NCBI GenBank assembly: GCA_905221605.1
Contig: CAJNDS010001946.1
Coordinates: 186,001-250,000, forward strand
From: Symbiodinium natans
Taxonomy: Eukaryota > Sar > Dinophyceae > Suessiales > Symbiodiniaceae
Length of the DNA stretch: 64,000 bases
Reading direction: 5' to 3'
Shown: one piece after another, positions 23,921-35,779 of the stretch
Position numbering within the stretch: position 1 is the stretch's first letter
How the letters are laid out: each line of letters begins with the position of its first letter
The notes under the pieces: model-generated
Told to the model about the DNA's origin: nothing
Databases searched by the model: none
Seen by the model: only the letters and a program-made list of their open reading frames with translations
Made by a program: the position numbers and the translations under genes

Positions 23921-25360
23921 AGAAATAGCTCATGTCATCCAAGAGAGAACTCAACCGATGTACCGGGGTCCCGCAAGAAAAAGCGGAATTGCCACCAGAG
24001 CCCGTATTTGAAGACTAAATTTTCGCCAGGCATTACCAGTGACAGTGCGAACTATTTGGTGAAGCAATTAGCAGCTCATTTTGCCTATCCTCACCACGAA
24101 AACACGACTTTTCAAGAACTACCTCTACCAGAGCCATCAGTATCCTATCCGTGCCAGTAGCGATCCCGACTCTGAGCTCGCAATGATTCTAGCAATTAGA
24201 ACAAAAGGAGCATCCTTCTGAACATCGCCGCTCAGGGCATGGGAGCCGGCAGCCTCAAATTTCATGCTAGAAAGATGGGGGCGGCTTTGGCTTGACTTCA
24301 GACTGACAAGGGTTGCGGGGGAGGAGTCGGCAAAAACCCCCCGCCGCTCCCCCCCCCTGAAGTGAACAGAAAGAGGCACATGAGAACCAGGAACGAATCC
24401 CAACAATAGCAAGCTTGCAGAAAACACGAAAGAAAAATGTAAACAACAGGACTTGCAAAGCAGAACGCATAGATCAAGACCCTAGTTGACAGGAAGCAAA
24501 GAGCAGAAACCAACGTACGATGAAGAGCCCAAAACAACCACCCACACGGGGTAGACAAAGCATGAGCCCAAGGCCTGAAAGATGAGCGAAACATGTTCAA
24601 ACAAAATCAAGAAAACAGCTCCTGGTAATTACAACGGAAAACGCAGCGTCTTGCACGTGTTTTGACGCCTCATCCGTGCTGGCTTCTCCAGCAGTGTTGG
24701 TTGCAAGAACACCTCAAAGGCAACGTGCTTGGGCCGCAGGCATCTGGCAATGTTGACTTCAGGATCTGATGCCAAGTCGCTCAGCAAAAGAAGAAGCAGG
24801 CCCCATCGTGCAGACGCCTGTCTTCGGCCACAGTACAGTTTCGGCAGACAGGTCAAGGTCAAGATGCCACCAAGCTTCCGCCATCGCGGCAATCGGGACA
24901 GTGCAAGCGCAGCTGGGCCACAAAATTGCTGAGGTACGGTGCACGCTCCAAGAATTGCAAAAGGCACCCGAGAAAACAAACTGACCGAGAATCATCCGGA
25001 GCCAGACCTTCGAAGCTCAGGCAACGATTCAGGTCTGGAGAAGAAGGTCTTCTGGCCTCAGGCACGGGCGCAAGGACAATGTGTTTATCAGCATCTGGAA
25101 ACTGATTTGAAATTGTGAAAGGAAGCACCCCGTCATGGTTTTTCTGGTATCTGCCGCGCCTGCTGCATCATTGCAGCTGCTGCACGCTTTCATTTACTGC
25201 AGCTGTCAAGCAACTGCATAGGGACACAACGTCCGCCGGCACACTTTGCAACGCTGGTGGGAGCCTGATTTCGCTCTGCAAACGAAGCCTCTACAAACCA
25301 CATCCTTGACAGGTTGCAAAGCTCATGTGAAACAGAATTGCAGCATCCGAACCGATTTCT
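23921..25360. other. spacer between the PDI and ABC1 kinase genes
   Basis: No recognised domain. A hydrophobic minus-strand frame lies at 24,298-24,600, and a coding-like minus-strand frame at 24,629-24,979 contains SDLASDPEVNIARCLRPKHV; neither resembles a known family. The PDI signal-peptide exon may lie here. Confidence 0.4.
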
Positions 25361-27938
25361 TTAACTGTGCACAAAGGTAGAACCCATGTACTTGGTGATG
25401 TATGGTAACGCCTGTTTGGCCACATCAAAAGTTGGGTCCAGTTGGCGCACTAAGCCTTCACTGATTGAGATTGTAAACAATGTAGAAGCGACGTCACCCT
25501 TGAGCAACATTCCGTGCTTCCTTAGCATGCAAGATCCACGATCAACGATTTTTTGGAGCACCAGGCATCACGAAACGAAGGTACTCTGAAGCTCTTCATG
25601 CCATGCGTCTGTAGGGTAAACATGACTTCTCCAAACATGTCTGCCGCATTCAACGGTCCCTCCTTGTCTAAGCGGAAAGGTCCCATGTACCTTGGATGGA
25701 AGACCAGTACGGCAAACCACATGACTCTGAAAAGGCATCGTGCCAACTGCTTGAGGCGAAACAGGAATGCAAACTCGAGAGGTTGAAGCCTCATGCCTCA
25801 CCAGATCTGCACGGGACACTTGTCCATTGTTTCCTGGATGTCCGTGTGCAACTGCTTGGTGTTCACTACCTGCTGACATGAATGGTGCATCTTTGCGACA
25901 TTGGCCAAAGACTCGTGATGACTCAAGCCAACCATGCTGAGTGGAGAGAAGTCTTGCAGTGCAGGTGCCATGTTCGATTCGTTGAACCGCTGCAAGTATT
26001 CGACCACCTTCTCCGTCTGTCCAGAACAAAGTGCGTGCAAAAAGCGTCCTGGCACGACGAACCAGCATGCACAGCGATACAAGCATCCAAAGGAGCTTCT
26101 TGGCCAAAGCTAAGAGTCGCACCGAAAGGAGCAAACGTACGTTTGTCCAGTGATGTTGCGATTCCAGCATCCAGGACTGTGACATGGTCATCATTCTTCG
26201 AATACAAAATGTTGCCGCCATGCAAGTCACCATGGACAAAATTGTCCCGAACCATCATCTTCATACTCATGTCATACAGAATTTTTGAGAGATCACCTGG
26301 CCAGGGACGGCGCACGTAACCCAAACAAGAAAGAGCGTTCCGCGAGAAACTGTTGCACGCGTTTCTTAATGGAGCAATCCGCCTTGAACTTCGCGTTTTT
26401 TCATCTCCAAGGCGGTCATGGCATCTTGGCATGCAGCCTTGGCGTTGTCAAAGTCCTCCAGCGGCTTGTCGGAAAAGTCCAGTATGCTTCAGATTGGGTC
26501 AATACACGTGTCACAAAATGGACTGCAAAAGCAAAGGAAAGCTGGTGTTCCATTGAATGTGCTGGGGGTGCACTTGCGCTTAAGCCTCGAACTCGGATCG
26601 GACTCGGTGGCAGTCATTTGTGTCATATTTGGAAAATACGAGAACTGGATACTTTGGAGACATGGAGTCAAACAAACGCTTCAGAGCGCAAAACCGGAGC
26701 TGGCTGTGACACATGCAGTCCTCCATGACATTCGAAATGATTTCGCCGTTTTCCCAAGTCTCCACAAGTACTTCCGGCGTGACAAAGCGGGAAGATACTT
26801 TCGGAAACCTTCCCAGGTCAGCACGCAGCTGGTCGACAACACAACTCAAAAGTCTAGGCCTTAGCGCACCTGATCCGGCGCTCGCCTTTGAAATTGCGTG
26901 CAAAGCCTGGGACGCCCGCCACACTCTCACTGCCAGAGCTGCATCACTGCGGCCATTCTCAAGCCCAAACAAGGCACGTTGAAGGTTAAAGGCTTCTCTG
27001 GTGAAGTCCATCTGAGCTTGGATCACTTCGTCAAAATCACTCCTGCATGAATTGTGGACAGCTCGTGTTTACAACTGCACTGAAAAAATGCAAAGCTCTC
27101 GCCTGTCGAACGGCATGGTCATGTGCAAAAAGTTTTCGGAAAATTCCACGATCTTCCACACCTTTTTGCAACAGGCTTTGCCTTAAGACAAGAACTTCCC
27201 CTAGGCATAAGCACTACTTACCGGGGACAAAAGCCCAGCTTTGTTGGAAACTCCCATAAGCCGTACAAAGTCACAATGTTGAGATCCATGAAGGCGCTGT
27301 CGATGACCCCCGGATGCTGTACCTTCACTGCTACATCTCGGAGCTGGCCACCTTGCGGCGCAATTGCCAATGCAATCGCATGCAGGGTTCCAGCTGCAAC
27401 GTACACTTGCCTACTGCAGCAAACGCATTTGCCTGGGCCATCCAGGGCATGCTCCGCTCTTAGGCGAGCCCGATGCACCTGGCCCACTGATCCACTGGCC
27501 ACAGGCTCCTCCTCAGGGGATTCTCGGAAACCAGTGCAAAAAAGTGCAATACATGTTGCATTGATCGCAAGAGGAACGCCGCCTGAAATTCATCAAAGAG
27601 TTCATCCACATCCTCCGCTGATGAATTGCGAAAAGCTGTCAGGACCCTACTTCGCTGCAAAACAGCATGTGATATCTTGTTGAGTTGGGATGGCTTCAAA
27701 TTATGTTTGAGCGAAAGCCTTGCCGAACTGATCCTTCAGCATCTTTCGAGAAACAACCTCAGGATTCCAGGCCAATGCCAATGCCAATAGCGGCCGAAAA
27801 GCCCTACAGTTACATCAGTTACGCAGATGTGACCAAAGGGCCCCAGAGTGCGCTGGCGCATCCGCCCGCAGCTTGCTGAGGACAAGAATCACGTCTGGGG
27901 GGAACATATCCGGCCTCATGGAGAGCCATTGGCCAAAC
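25361..27938 (-). CDS. ABC1/ADCK-type (UbiB family) atypical kinase, ADCK2-like (multi-exon)
   Basis: A protein-kinase-like ATPase of the ABC1/UbiB family, linked in mitochondria and plastids to quinone and lipid metabolism. Exons leftward: FGQWLSMRPDMFPPDVILVL (27,833-27,938), the KxGQ region; if the acceptor is AAG/G, the preceding Lys comes from the upstream exon. Then Ala-rich loop VASGSVGQVHRARL (27,470-27,530); VAVKVQHPGVIDSAFMDLNI (27,265-27,350) with the catalytic Lys; IQAQMDFTREAFNLQ with FVTPEVLVETWENG (26,720-27,026); catalytic NFVHGDLHGGNILY and VTVLDAGIATSL (26,130-26,320); FLHALCSGQTEKVVEYL (25,960-26,045); MFGEVMFTLQTHGM (25,600-25,650); and LRKHGMLLKGDVASTLFTI (25,390-25,535). 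LDAG replaces DFG, as I would expect in ADCK2-like members. The N-terminal exon is probably at 35.5-35.8 kb, which would put the 28-33 kb satellite in an intron. Confidence 0.85.
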
Positions 27939-28155
27939 CTTGGCATTCTTTCTTCCTTTGCCTACTCTTGCGGTTCCCGAAAAACTTTGACAAGACTGAG
28001 AGGGACGTCGTCTTACTCGTTCCTTATCAATAATCTCGTACATTTTGTTCGTCGTTCAAGACAGAGAAGATAAAGACTGCGCAAAGAAAGGGATGCAGTG
28101 CCAACAATCACGTAGCAAAAAATGACTCGCTGTTCTTTCTTCTTGTCATTCTTTG

Positions 28156-31100
28156 CAGCCCGCGCTTGCGAGCTGGGGAGTGGAAGCCTGTTTCTTCAGT
28201 AGAGGAAGCGGTACGGGCCGCTCTTGCTTAAGACCTGGGGGGCATGTTTTAGTGGTAGTTTAAAGGGGTGCGGGTTGGCAGCCAGCGCTTGCTTAAGAGC
28301 TGGGGGGCGTGTTTTTGTGGTGGTGAAAGGGTGGTTAAGAGCTGAGGGGCGTGTTTTTGTGGTAGTCGAAGGGGTGCGGACTGGCAGCCCGCGTTTGGTG
28401 AGTTGAGGGCGTATTTCTGTGGTAGTGGAAGCGATGCAGGCTGGCAGCCCGTGCTTGGTTAAGAGCTGGGGGGGGTGTGTTTTTGTGGTAGTGGAAGGGG
28501 TGCGGGCTGGCAGCCCGCACTTGGTTAAGGGCTGGGGGGCATGTTGTTGTGGTAGTGGAAAGGGTGCGGGCTGGCAGCCCGCACTTGGTTAAGAGCTGGG
28601 GGGGGTGTTTTTGTGGTAGTGGAAGAGGTGCGGGCTGGCAGCTCGCACTTGGTTAAGGGCTGGGGGGCATGTTGTTGTGGTAGTGGAAAGGGTGCGGGCT
28701 GGCAGCCCGCACTTGGTTAAGAGCTGGGGGGGTGTGTTTTTGTGGTAGTGGAAGGGGTGCGGGCTGGCAGCCCGCACTTGGTTAAGGGCATGTTGTTGTG
28801 GTAGTGGAAAGGGTGCGGGCTGGCAGCCCGCACTTGGTTAAGAGCTGGGGGGGTGTGTTTTTGTGGTAGTGGAAGGGGTGCGGGCTGGCAGCCCGCACTT
28901 GGTTTTGCGCTGGGGGGCATGTTGTTGTGGTAGTGAAAAGGTTGCGGGCTGGCAGCCCGCATTTGGTTAAGAGCTGGGGGGGGTGTGTTTTTGTGGTAGT
29001 CGAAGGGGTGCGGCTGGCAGCCCGCACTTGGTTAAGGGCTGGGGACGGCTGGGGGGCATGTTGTTGTGGTAGTGGAAAGGGTGCGGGCTGGCAGCCCGCA
29101 CTTGGTTAAGAGCTGGGGGGGGTGTGGTGGAAGGGGTGCGGGCTGGCAGCCCGCACTTGGTTAAGGGCTGGGGGGCATGTTGTTGTGGTAGTGGAAAGGG
29201 TGCGGGCTGGCAGCCCGCACTTGGTTAAGAGCTGGGGGGGTGTGTTTTTGTGGTAGTGGAAGGGGTGCGGGCTGGCAGCCCGCACTTGGTTAAGCGCTGG
29301 GGGGCATGTTGTTGTGGTAGTGGAAAGGGTGCGGGCTGGCAGCCCGCACTTGGTTAAGAGCTGGGGGGGGTGTGTTTTTGTGGTAGTCGAAGGGGTGCGG
29401 GCTGGCAGCCCGCACTTGGTTAAGCGCTGGGGGGCATGTTGTTGTGGTAGTGGAAAGGGTGCGGGCTGGCAGCCCGCACTTGGTTAAGAGCTGGGGGGGG
29501 GTGTGTTTTTGTGGCAGTGGAAGGGGTGCGGGCTGGCAGCCCGCACTTGGTTAATGGCTGGGGGGCATGTTAATGTGGTAGTGGAAAGGGTGCGGGCTGG
29601 CAGCCCGCACTTGGTTAAGAGCTGGGGGGGGTGTGTTTTTGTGGTAGTGGAAGGGGTGCGGGCTGGCAGCCCGCACTTGGTTAAGAGCTCGGGGGGGTGT
29701 GTTTTTGTTGTAGTGGAAGGGGTGCGGGCTGGCAGCCCGCACTTGGTTAAGGGCTGGGGGGCATGTTGTTGTGGTAGTGGAAAGGGTGCGGGCTGGCAGC
29801 CCGCACTTGGTTAAGAGCTTGGGGGGCGTGTTTTTGTGGTAGTGGAAGGGGTGCGGGCTGGCAGCCCGCGCTTGGTTAAGAGCTGGAGGGCGTGTTCTTG
29901 TGGTAGCAGAAGGGGTGCGGCCTGGCAGCCCGCGCATGGTTAAGAGCTGCGGGCGTGTTAAGGGGTGCGGGCTGGCAGCCCGCGCTTGGTTAAGATCTGG
30001 GGGGGTGTTAAGGGGTGCGGGCTGGCAGCCCGCACAAAATCTGGGGGCGGGGGTGTTTTTGTGGTAGTGGCATGGGTGCGGGCCGGCCGCCCCCGCTTGG
30101 TTAAAAGCTGGTGGGGCGAGTGAAGGGGTGGAATGGGTGCGGGCTGGCAGCCCGCGCTTGGCTAAGATCTGGGGGGGGGTGTTTTGGTGGTAGTGGAAGG
30201 GGTGCCCGCGCTTGGTTAAGAGCTGGGGGCGTGTTAAGGGGTGCGGGCTGGCAGCCCGCGCTTGGTTAAGATCTGGGGGGGTGTGGTAGTGGGTGCGGGC
30301 TGGCAGCCCGCGCTTGGTTAAGAGCTGGGGTGTGTTAAGGGGTGCGGGCTGGCAGCCCGCGCTTGGTTAAGATCTGGGTGGGGTGTTTTTGTGGTAGTGG
30401 AAGGGGTGCGGGCTGGCAAGCCCGCGCTTGGTTAAGAGCTGGGGGCGTGTTAAGGGGTGCGGACTGGCAGCCCACGCTTGGTTAAGAGCTGGGGGCGTGT
30501 TAAGGGGTGCGGGCTGGCAGCCCACGCTTGGTTAAGAGCAGGGGGCGTGTTAAGGGGTGCGGGCTGGCAGCCCGCGCTTGGTTAAGAGCTGGGGGGCATG
30601 TTAAGGGGTGCGGGCTGGCAGCCCGCGCTTGGTTACACGCTGGGGGTGCGAAAAGGGGTGCGGGCTGGCAGCCCGCGCTTGGTTAAGATGTGGGGAGGTG
30701 TTTTTGTGGTAGTGGGTGCGGGCTGGCAGCCCGCGCTTGGTTAAGAGCTGGGGTGTGTTAAGGGCTGCGGGCTGGCAGCCCGCGCTTGGTTAAGATCTGG
30801 GGGGGGGGGGGGGGGGCATTTTTTGGTGGAAGGGGTGCGGGCTGGCAGCCCGCGCTTGGTTAGGAGCTGGGGGCGTGTTAAGGGGTGCGGGCTGGCAGCC
30901 CGCGCTTGGTTAAGAGCAGGGGGCGTGTTAAGGGGTGCGGGCTGGCAGCCCGCGCTTGGTTAAGTGCGGGCTGGCAGCCCGCGCTTGGTTAAGCGCTGGG
31001 GGGCGCGTTAAGGGGTGCGGGCTGGCAGCAGCCCGCGCTTGGTAAAGATCTGCGCGGGTGTTTTTGGTAGTGGGTGCGGGCTGGCAGCCCGCGCTTGGTT

Positions 31101-33147
31101 AAGAGCTGGGGTGTGTTAAGGGGAGCGGGCTGGCAGCCCGCGCTTGGTTAAGATCTGGGGGGGGTGTTTTTGTGGTAGTGGAAGGGGTGCGGGCTGGCAG
31201 CCCGCGCTTGGTTAAGAGCTGGGGGCGTGTTGAGGGGTGCGCGCTGGCAGCCCGCGCTTGGTTCAGAGCAGGGGGCGTGTTAAGGGGTGCGGGCTGGCAG
31301 CCCGTGCTTGGTTGAGAGCTGGGGGGCGTGTTCAGGGGTGCGGGCTGGCAGCCCGCGCTTGGTTAAGATCTGGGGGGGTGTTTTTGTGGTAGTGGGGGCT
31401 GGCAACCCGCGCTTGGTTAAGAGCTGGGGGGGGGGGTGTTTTGTGGTAGTGGGTGCGTGCTGGCAGCCCGCGCTTGGTCAAGAGCTGGGGTGTGTTAAGG
31501 GGTGCGGGGCAGCCCGTGCTTGGTTAAGATCTGGGGGGGTGTTTTTGTGGTAGTGGAAGGGGTGCGGGCTGGCAGCCCGCGCTTGGTTAAGAGCTGGAGG
31601 GCGTGTTCTTGTGGTAGCAGAAGGGGTGCGGCCTGGCAGCCCGCGCATGGTTAAGAGCTGCGGGCGTGTTAAGGGGTGCGGGCTGGCAGCCCGCGCTTGG
31701 TTCAGATCTGGGGGGGTGTTTTTGTGGTAGTGGAAGGGGTGCAGGCTGGCTTGGTTAAGAGCTGGGGTGTGTTAAGGGGTGCGGGCTGGCAGCCCGCGCT
31801 TGGTTAAGAGCAGGGGGTGTGTTAAGGGGTGCGGGCTGGCAGCCCGCGCTTGGTTAAGCGCTGGGGGCACGTTAAGGGGTGCGGGCTGGCAGCCCGCGCT
31901 TGGTTAAGATCTGGGGGGGTGTTTTTGTGGTAGCAGGTGCGGGCTGGCAGCCCGTGCTTGGTCAGGAGCTGGGTGGGTCAAGGGGTGCGGGCTGGCAGCC
32001 CGCGCTTGGTTAAGATCTGGGAGGGTGTTTTTGTGGTAGTGGAAGGGGTGCGGGCTGGCAGCCCGCGCTTGGTTAAGAGCTGGGGTGTGTTAAGGGTGCG
32101 GGCTGGCAGCCCGTGTTTGGTTAAGAGCAGGGGGCGTGTTAAGGGGTGCGGGCTGGCAGCGTGTCAAGGGGTGCGGGCTGGCAGCCCGCGCTTGGTTCAG
32201 ATCTGGGGGGGTGTTTTTGTGGTAGTGGGTGCGGGCTGGCAGCCCGCGCTTGGTTAAGAGCTGGGGTGTGTTAAGGGGTGCGGGCTGGCAGCCCGCGCTT
32301 GTTGTGGTAGTGGAAGGGGTGCGGGCTGGCAGCCCGCGCTTGGTTAAGAGCTGGGGGGCGTGTTAAGGGGTACGGGCTGGCAGCCCGCGCTTGGTTAAGC
32401 GCTGGGTGCACGTTAAGGGGTGCGGGCTGGCAGCCCGCGTGTGGTTAAGATCTGGGGGGGGTGTTTTTGTGGTAGTGGGTGCGGGCTGGCAACCCGCGTT
32501 TGGTTAAGAGCTGGGGTGTATTAAGGGGTGCGGGCTGGCAGCCCGCGCTTGGCTAAGATCTGGGGGGGTGTTTTTGTGGTAGTGGAAGGGGGGGTGCGGG
32601 CTGGCAGCCCGCGCTTGGTTAAGAGCTGGGGGGCGTGTTAAGGGGTGCGGGCTGGCAGCCCGCGCTTGGTTAAGCGCTGGGTGCACGTTAAGGGGTGCGG
32701 GCTGGCAGCCCGCGCGTGGTTAAGATCTGGGGGGGTTTTTTCGTGGTAGTGGGTGCGGGCTGGCAGCCCGCGCTTGGTTAAGAGCTGGGGTGTGTTAAGG
32801 GGTGCGGGCTGGCAGCCCGCGCTTGGTAGAGCGCTGGGGGCGCGTTAAGGGGTGCAGGCTGGCAGCCCGCGCTTGGTTAAGATCGGGGGGGGGGTGCGCT
32901 TGATCAAGAGCTGGGGTGTGTTAAGGGGTGCGGGCTGGCAGCCCGCGCTTGGTTAAGATCTGGGGGGGGGGGGGTGTTTTTGTGGTAGTGGAAGGGGTGC
33001 GGGCTGGCAGCCCGCGCTTGGTTAAGAGCTGGGGGGCGTGTTAAGGGGTGCGGGCTGGCAGCCCGCGCTTGGTTAAGCGCTGGGGGCGCGTTAAGGGGTG
33101 CGGGCTGGCAGCCCGCGCTTGGTTAAGATCTGGGGGGGTGTTTTTGT
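28156..33147. repeat. 5-kb minisatellite/satellite array with a hairpin in each unit
   Basis: A continuous tandem array, about 90 units by rough count. Every unit contains the core GTGCGGGCTGGCAGCCCGC, whose arms GCGGGCT and AGCCCGC pair around GGC, followed by CTTGGTTAAGAGCTGGGG and a variable spacer. From about 28.4 to 29.9 kb units are about 65 bp with core ending CGCACTTGG, and two spacer types (GTGTTTTTGTGGTAGTGGAA and GCATGTTGTTGTGGTAGTGG) mostly alternate, giving dimers of about 130 bp. From 29.9 to 33.1 kb units end CGCGCTTGG and are often only 46-50 bp, with GTGTTAAGG spacers. Single-base variants, truncated units and poly-G length changes are frequent. Open frames across it are artefacts. 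Confidence 0.95.
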
Positions 33148-34103
33148 GAGGAGCGAAAGTGGGAAAATAGGAAATGGGAGAGGGGCAGGTTGGGCATCCT
33201 TCGTCTCCCGATGTCCTTGTTGCTTGTCTGGTATCCTTCTTGAACTGTACTTCCAAGAAACACGGCAAAAACATAGACTTTCAGAAAAGCGTACGAACTC
33301 AAGAAAAGATAGTTCAAACAACTGCGGCGAATCCACGAATCCGAATGTTTGGGTTTTCGCTGTCGTTGGCTGCAAAAACCTGCTTTGGCACTACGGCTTG
33401 GATAGGAGGCTCCCTCACATCCCTCGAAGGCACTAGAGATGATCACAGTGGAACCCGATGTTTCGGGACAGAGTCTGGTTGGATATTGGCCTGCACTCCT
33501 TCTGCACATGAAACATGGCGGGCCGATAGCAGCAAATCTTGCCCAAACCTATTTGGTCAAATGTTGCTTCTATTGGCCTCCCTCGTGTCAGCCCAATTTG
33601 GGGATAAGAAGGCGGCGCATGGATCGCACCAGATCACTGCTTCGGAAGAAAACACGATGGACAGAGTCTGGTGCGATCTACACGACACGATCAGAAGTTT
33701 AAGATAAGCAAGCAGGGCGTAGATCGTCTCTTTCGACCTTGCTCTTTGAAGATGATCAAATGCCCCTTAAACTCCTCAAAACCCTCAAAAACTGAAAAGG
33801 TCACAGGGCTTTTAATTTGCTTGAAAGCCCCTGAAGGTCTTCAAAAGCCTTAAGGCCAAAAGCACTGGGAAAAACATGATTTCGGCGAAGTGTCAAGGGT
33901 CTTGGAAATTTGAAAAGTTTAAATAAAATTTCTTGAAGTTTTGAAAATCCGAAGGCCAAAAAAGCACATAACATCTTTAAACCTCGTAATACACACCTTG
34001 CTTTAGAAAGCCCCTTGAATCCTGTAAAGGTCTTAAGACCCTTAAAACCCTTGAAGTTCTGATAGGGGAAACGGAGCGGGACAAAGAGGCCCCACATCAC
34101 ACA

Positions 34104-34236
34104 TATACGTATATGCATGTGTAAGCATGCACATACACATACACTTACATATACATATGCCATAGAACATGTACAAAATACACGTACACTCATACATATG
34201 CCGAAACATATACGAAAGCAAATGCAGACACGACAC

Positions 34237-34267
<31 letters not shown>

Positions 34268-34560
34268 TGTACACACACACACATAAACACTTGTGCGCGC
34301 CACATGTGCAGATGTGTTTCACATATTCATACATATTTTGAGTTGTTGTATGCGATATTATTCTCATGTTGCATTTTGCCGTATATCATCAACATTTGGA
34401 CACATGTGTGTATATGTACATACATATGTATACTTACATATATATATATATATACTTATGTACTTATAGAATCTTATAGATATCTGTATATGATCTCATA
34501 TATATATATGTGTACATATATGAATATACATATGTATACGTGGTTACACTTATGTTGACA
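34104..34560. repeat. CA/TA-rich microsatellite block
   Basis: About 450 bp dominated by (ACATAC)n, (CA)n and (ATATAT)n with interruptions, including six near-perfect ACACAT-type units at about 34,237-34,266 and (TA)n at 34,440-34,453. Cys/Val/Met-rich frames across it are repeat artefacts. Confidence 0.85.
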
Positions 34561-34770
34561 TGTGTGTTGGTTTCATGGTTCATGTTCTTTTTGTGCTCAC
34601 ACTGTCGCACTTACGTACTTTTGCACACAGATTTGCATTGCCATCTTATGTTCATAAACTTTGTTTCATCTTTACATCTAGCAAATCATAACATCAACAT
34701 AGGCACATACTTTTTTGCACAGTTCTGCCCTGGCACCCCCTGCCCCCCATCCTGGCATCCCTCGCGGGTT

Positions 34771-34850
34771 GGTTTTAGGGTTTTGGGGTTTAGGGTTTCA
34801 GTTGGGGCTCTGCAGTTTTAGAGTTTAGGGCTGAGGGTTGAAGCTAGGGG
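34771..34850. repeat. degenerate telomere-type (TTTAGGG)n island
   Basis: TTTTAGGG, TTTTGGGG, TTTAGGG and TTTCAG follow each other at 34,773-34,802, and GTTTAGGGCTGAGGGTTG and GGGGTTTTACAGGGG follow. TTTAGGG is the plant-type telomere unit also reported for dinoflagellates. The tract is short and degenerate, so it is interstitial rather than a chromosome end. Confidence 0.5.
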
Positions 34851-34854
34851 TTTT

Positions 34855-34921
34855 ACAGGGGGGTGCAGGGCGGTTGGGCGGGGAAGGGGGGGCGGGGGCG
34901 GGGGGCGGGGGCGGGCGGGGG
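34855..34921. repeat. G-rich block with quadruplex potential
   Basis: Repeated runs of three to seven G separated by one to three bases (GGGGCGGGGGGCGGGGGCGG type) on the plus strand, immediately right of the telomere-like island. It has many consecutive G-tracts of the kind that can fold as G-quadruplex. Confidence 0.7.
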
Positions 34922-35341
34922 AGCTAATGTGTCTGACGCACTGGAAAAAAGAGAAAGTGCTGCAGGTTGGCTTCTGGAAGGCGGCACCTGCTCTCTGTGT
35001 ACCTGGTCGTCACTTCACGCCAGCTCACCAGCTTTCCAACATTGGGATAAAACGACACAAACTGCACAGTTCGTGCTTGGCAAGCTGCATTCGAGCATCT
35101 GGTGTAGCCAGTGTTCGCGCCATCTCCTGCTTTCCTTTCCAAACACCACCAACAGTGTAGAGGCACCTCGCTCCACAAGTGATGAGCAGCGCTACTTCTC
35201 ACATGGCATATTAGGCCACGCATGTACATAACCACAGTTGCACGGTTTGGAACACGCTGAGTTTGGCACACATGAAAGGGGCAAATACCCAGGCCAAGAA
35301 AACCTCAAGAATGACAAGCGAAAACGGAAATGGTCCTGCAG

Positions 35342-35779
35342 TCAATACCAAGCAAAAAAAGAAGTTAAGAAAATCGATAAATATAAAGGCTGGTACAGGC
35401 TGGTGGTAAGCGGAGGAGCCGACCGCTTCAAAGCAAACCAGGCCTTCTGGTACCAGGGCCAAGTCTCATAAGGATGCACAAAATGACCACTTGGTTCCGG
35501 GACGGCTGGCAGCTCCACATCTTCGGTCTGATCCCAAGCTGAAAGTAGCCGGTAGCAGCTGTATCCAGTGAAAGCAGTAACGGAAGTGCCAACTGCACCA
35601 AGGGTAAGGGAGCGAAGGCCTTGTTGCTTGCCGGTCGCCCAAAATCGAGCTTCCACACGTTGCTTTGCAGCAGCTTGTCCAAAAAGGCATTTGCGGCCGG
35701 TGCACAGACGCCGACCACCTGGCGAGGTTATCGACTGCTTTCCTCCGGGACTACAGCGGATGACCAGTCGACGCATCAT
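35342..35779 (-). CDS. candidate N-terminal exon of a mitochondrial protein, perhaps the ABC1 kinase
   Basis: A 145-codon frame starting MMRRLVIRCS, with many Arg, Lys, Ser and Gly and no acidic residue for about 50 residues, which is typical of a mitochondrial targeting peptide. A hydrophobic segment (LGAVGTSVTAFTGYSCYRLL) and then HPYETWPWYQKAWFALKRS follow. The last part resembles the stretch before the KxGQ region in ADCK2-like ABC1 kinases. A nearby piece at about 35,255-35,310 (VILEVFLAWVFAPFMCA) could be the next exon. The nearest kinase exon downstream on this strand is at 27.9 kb, so linking them implies an intron containing the whole satellite. The exon looks real; the link to the kinase is inference. 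Confidence 0.45.
   Translation of the reverse strand: MMRRLVIRCSPGGKQSITSPGGRRLCTGRKCLFGQAAAKQRVEARFWATGKQQGLRSLTLGAVGTSVTAFTGYSCYRLLSAWDQTEDVELPAVPEPSGHFVHPYETWPWYQKAWFALKRSAPPLTTSLYQPLYLSIFLTSFFAWY

Larger units (their letters stand above)
33148..35210. other. gene-poor stretch with simple repeats
   Basis: Unique sequence to about 34,080 with no recognisable exon: the minus-strand frames at 33,091-33,375 and 33,123-33,509 are open but match nothing. Around 33,770-34,060 short words like CTTGAAAGCCC and CTTGAAGG recur irregularly. It ends with AT/CA microsatellites, telomere-like DNA and a G-rich block, annotated separately. Confidence 0.5.

Noticed and set aside
28224-32686. Repetitive frames such as GVRAGSPHLV on plus and RAASPHPFHYHKN on minus
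   Set aside because: They are translations of the satellite unit; unit length changes and stops break them in every frame.
28156-33147. CRISPR-like appearance of a repeated palindromic core with variable spacers
   Set aside because: The spacers are themselves repetitive and similar to each other, unit length varies, there are no cas genes, and the context is a eukaryotic intron-rich genome.
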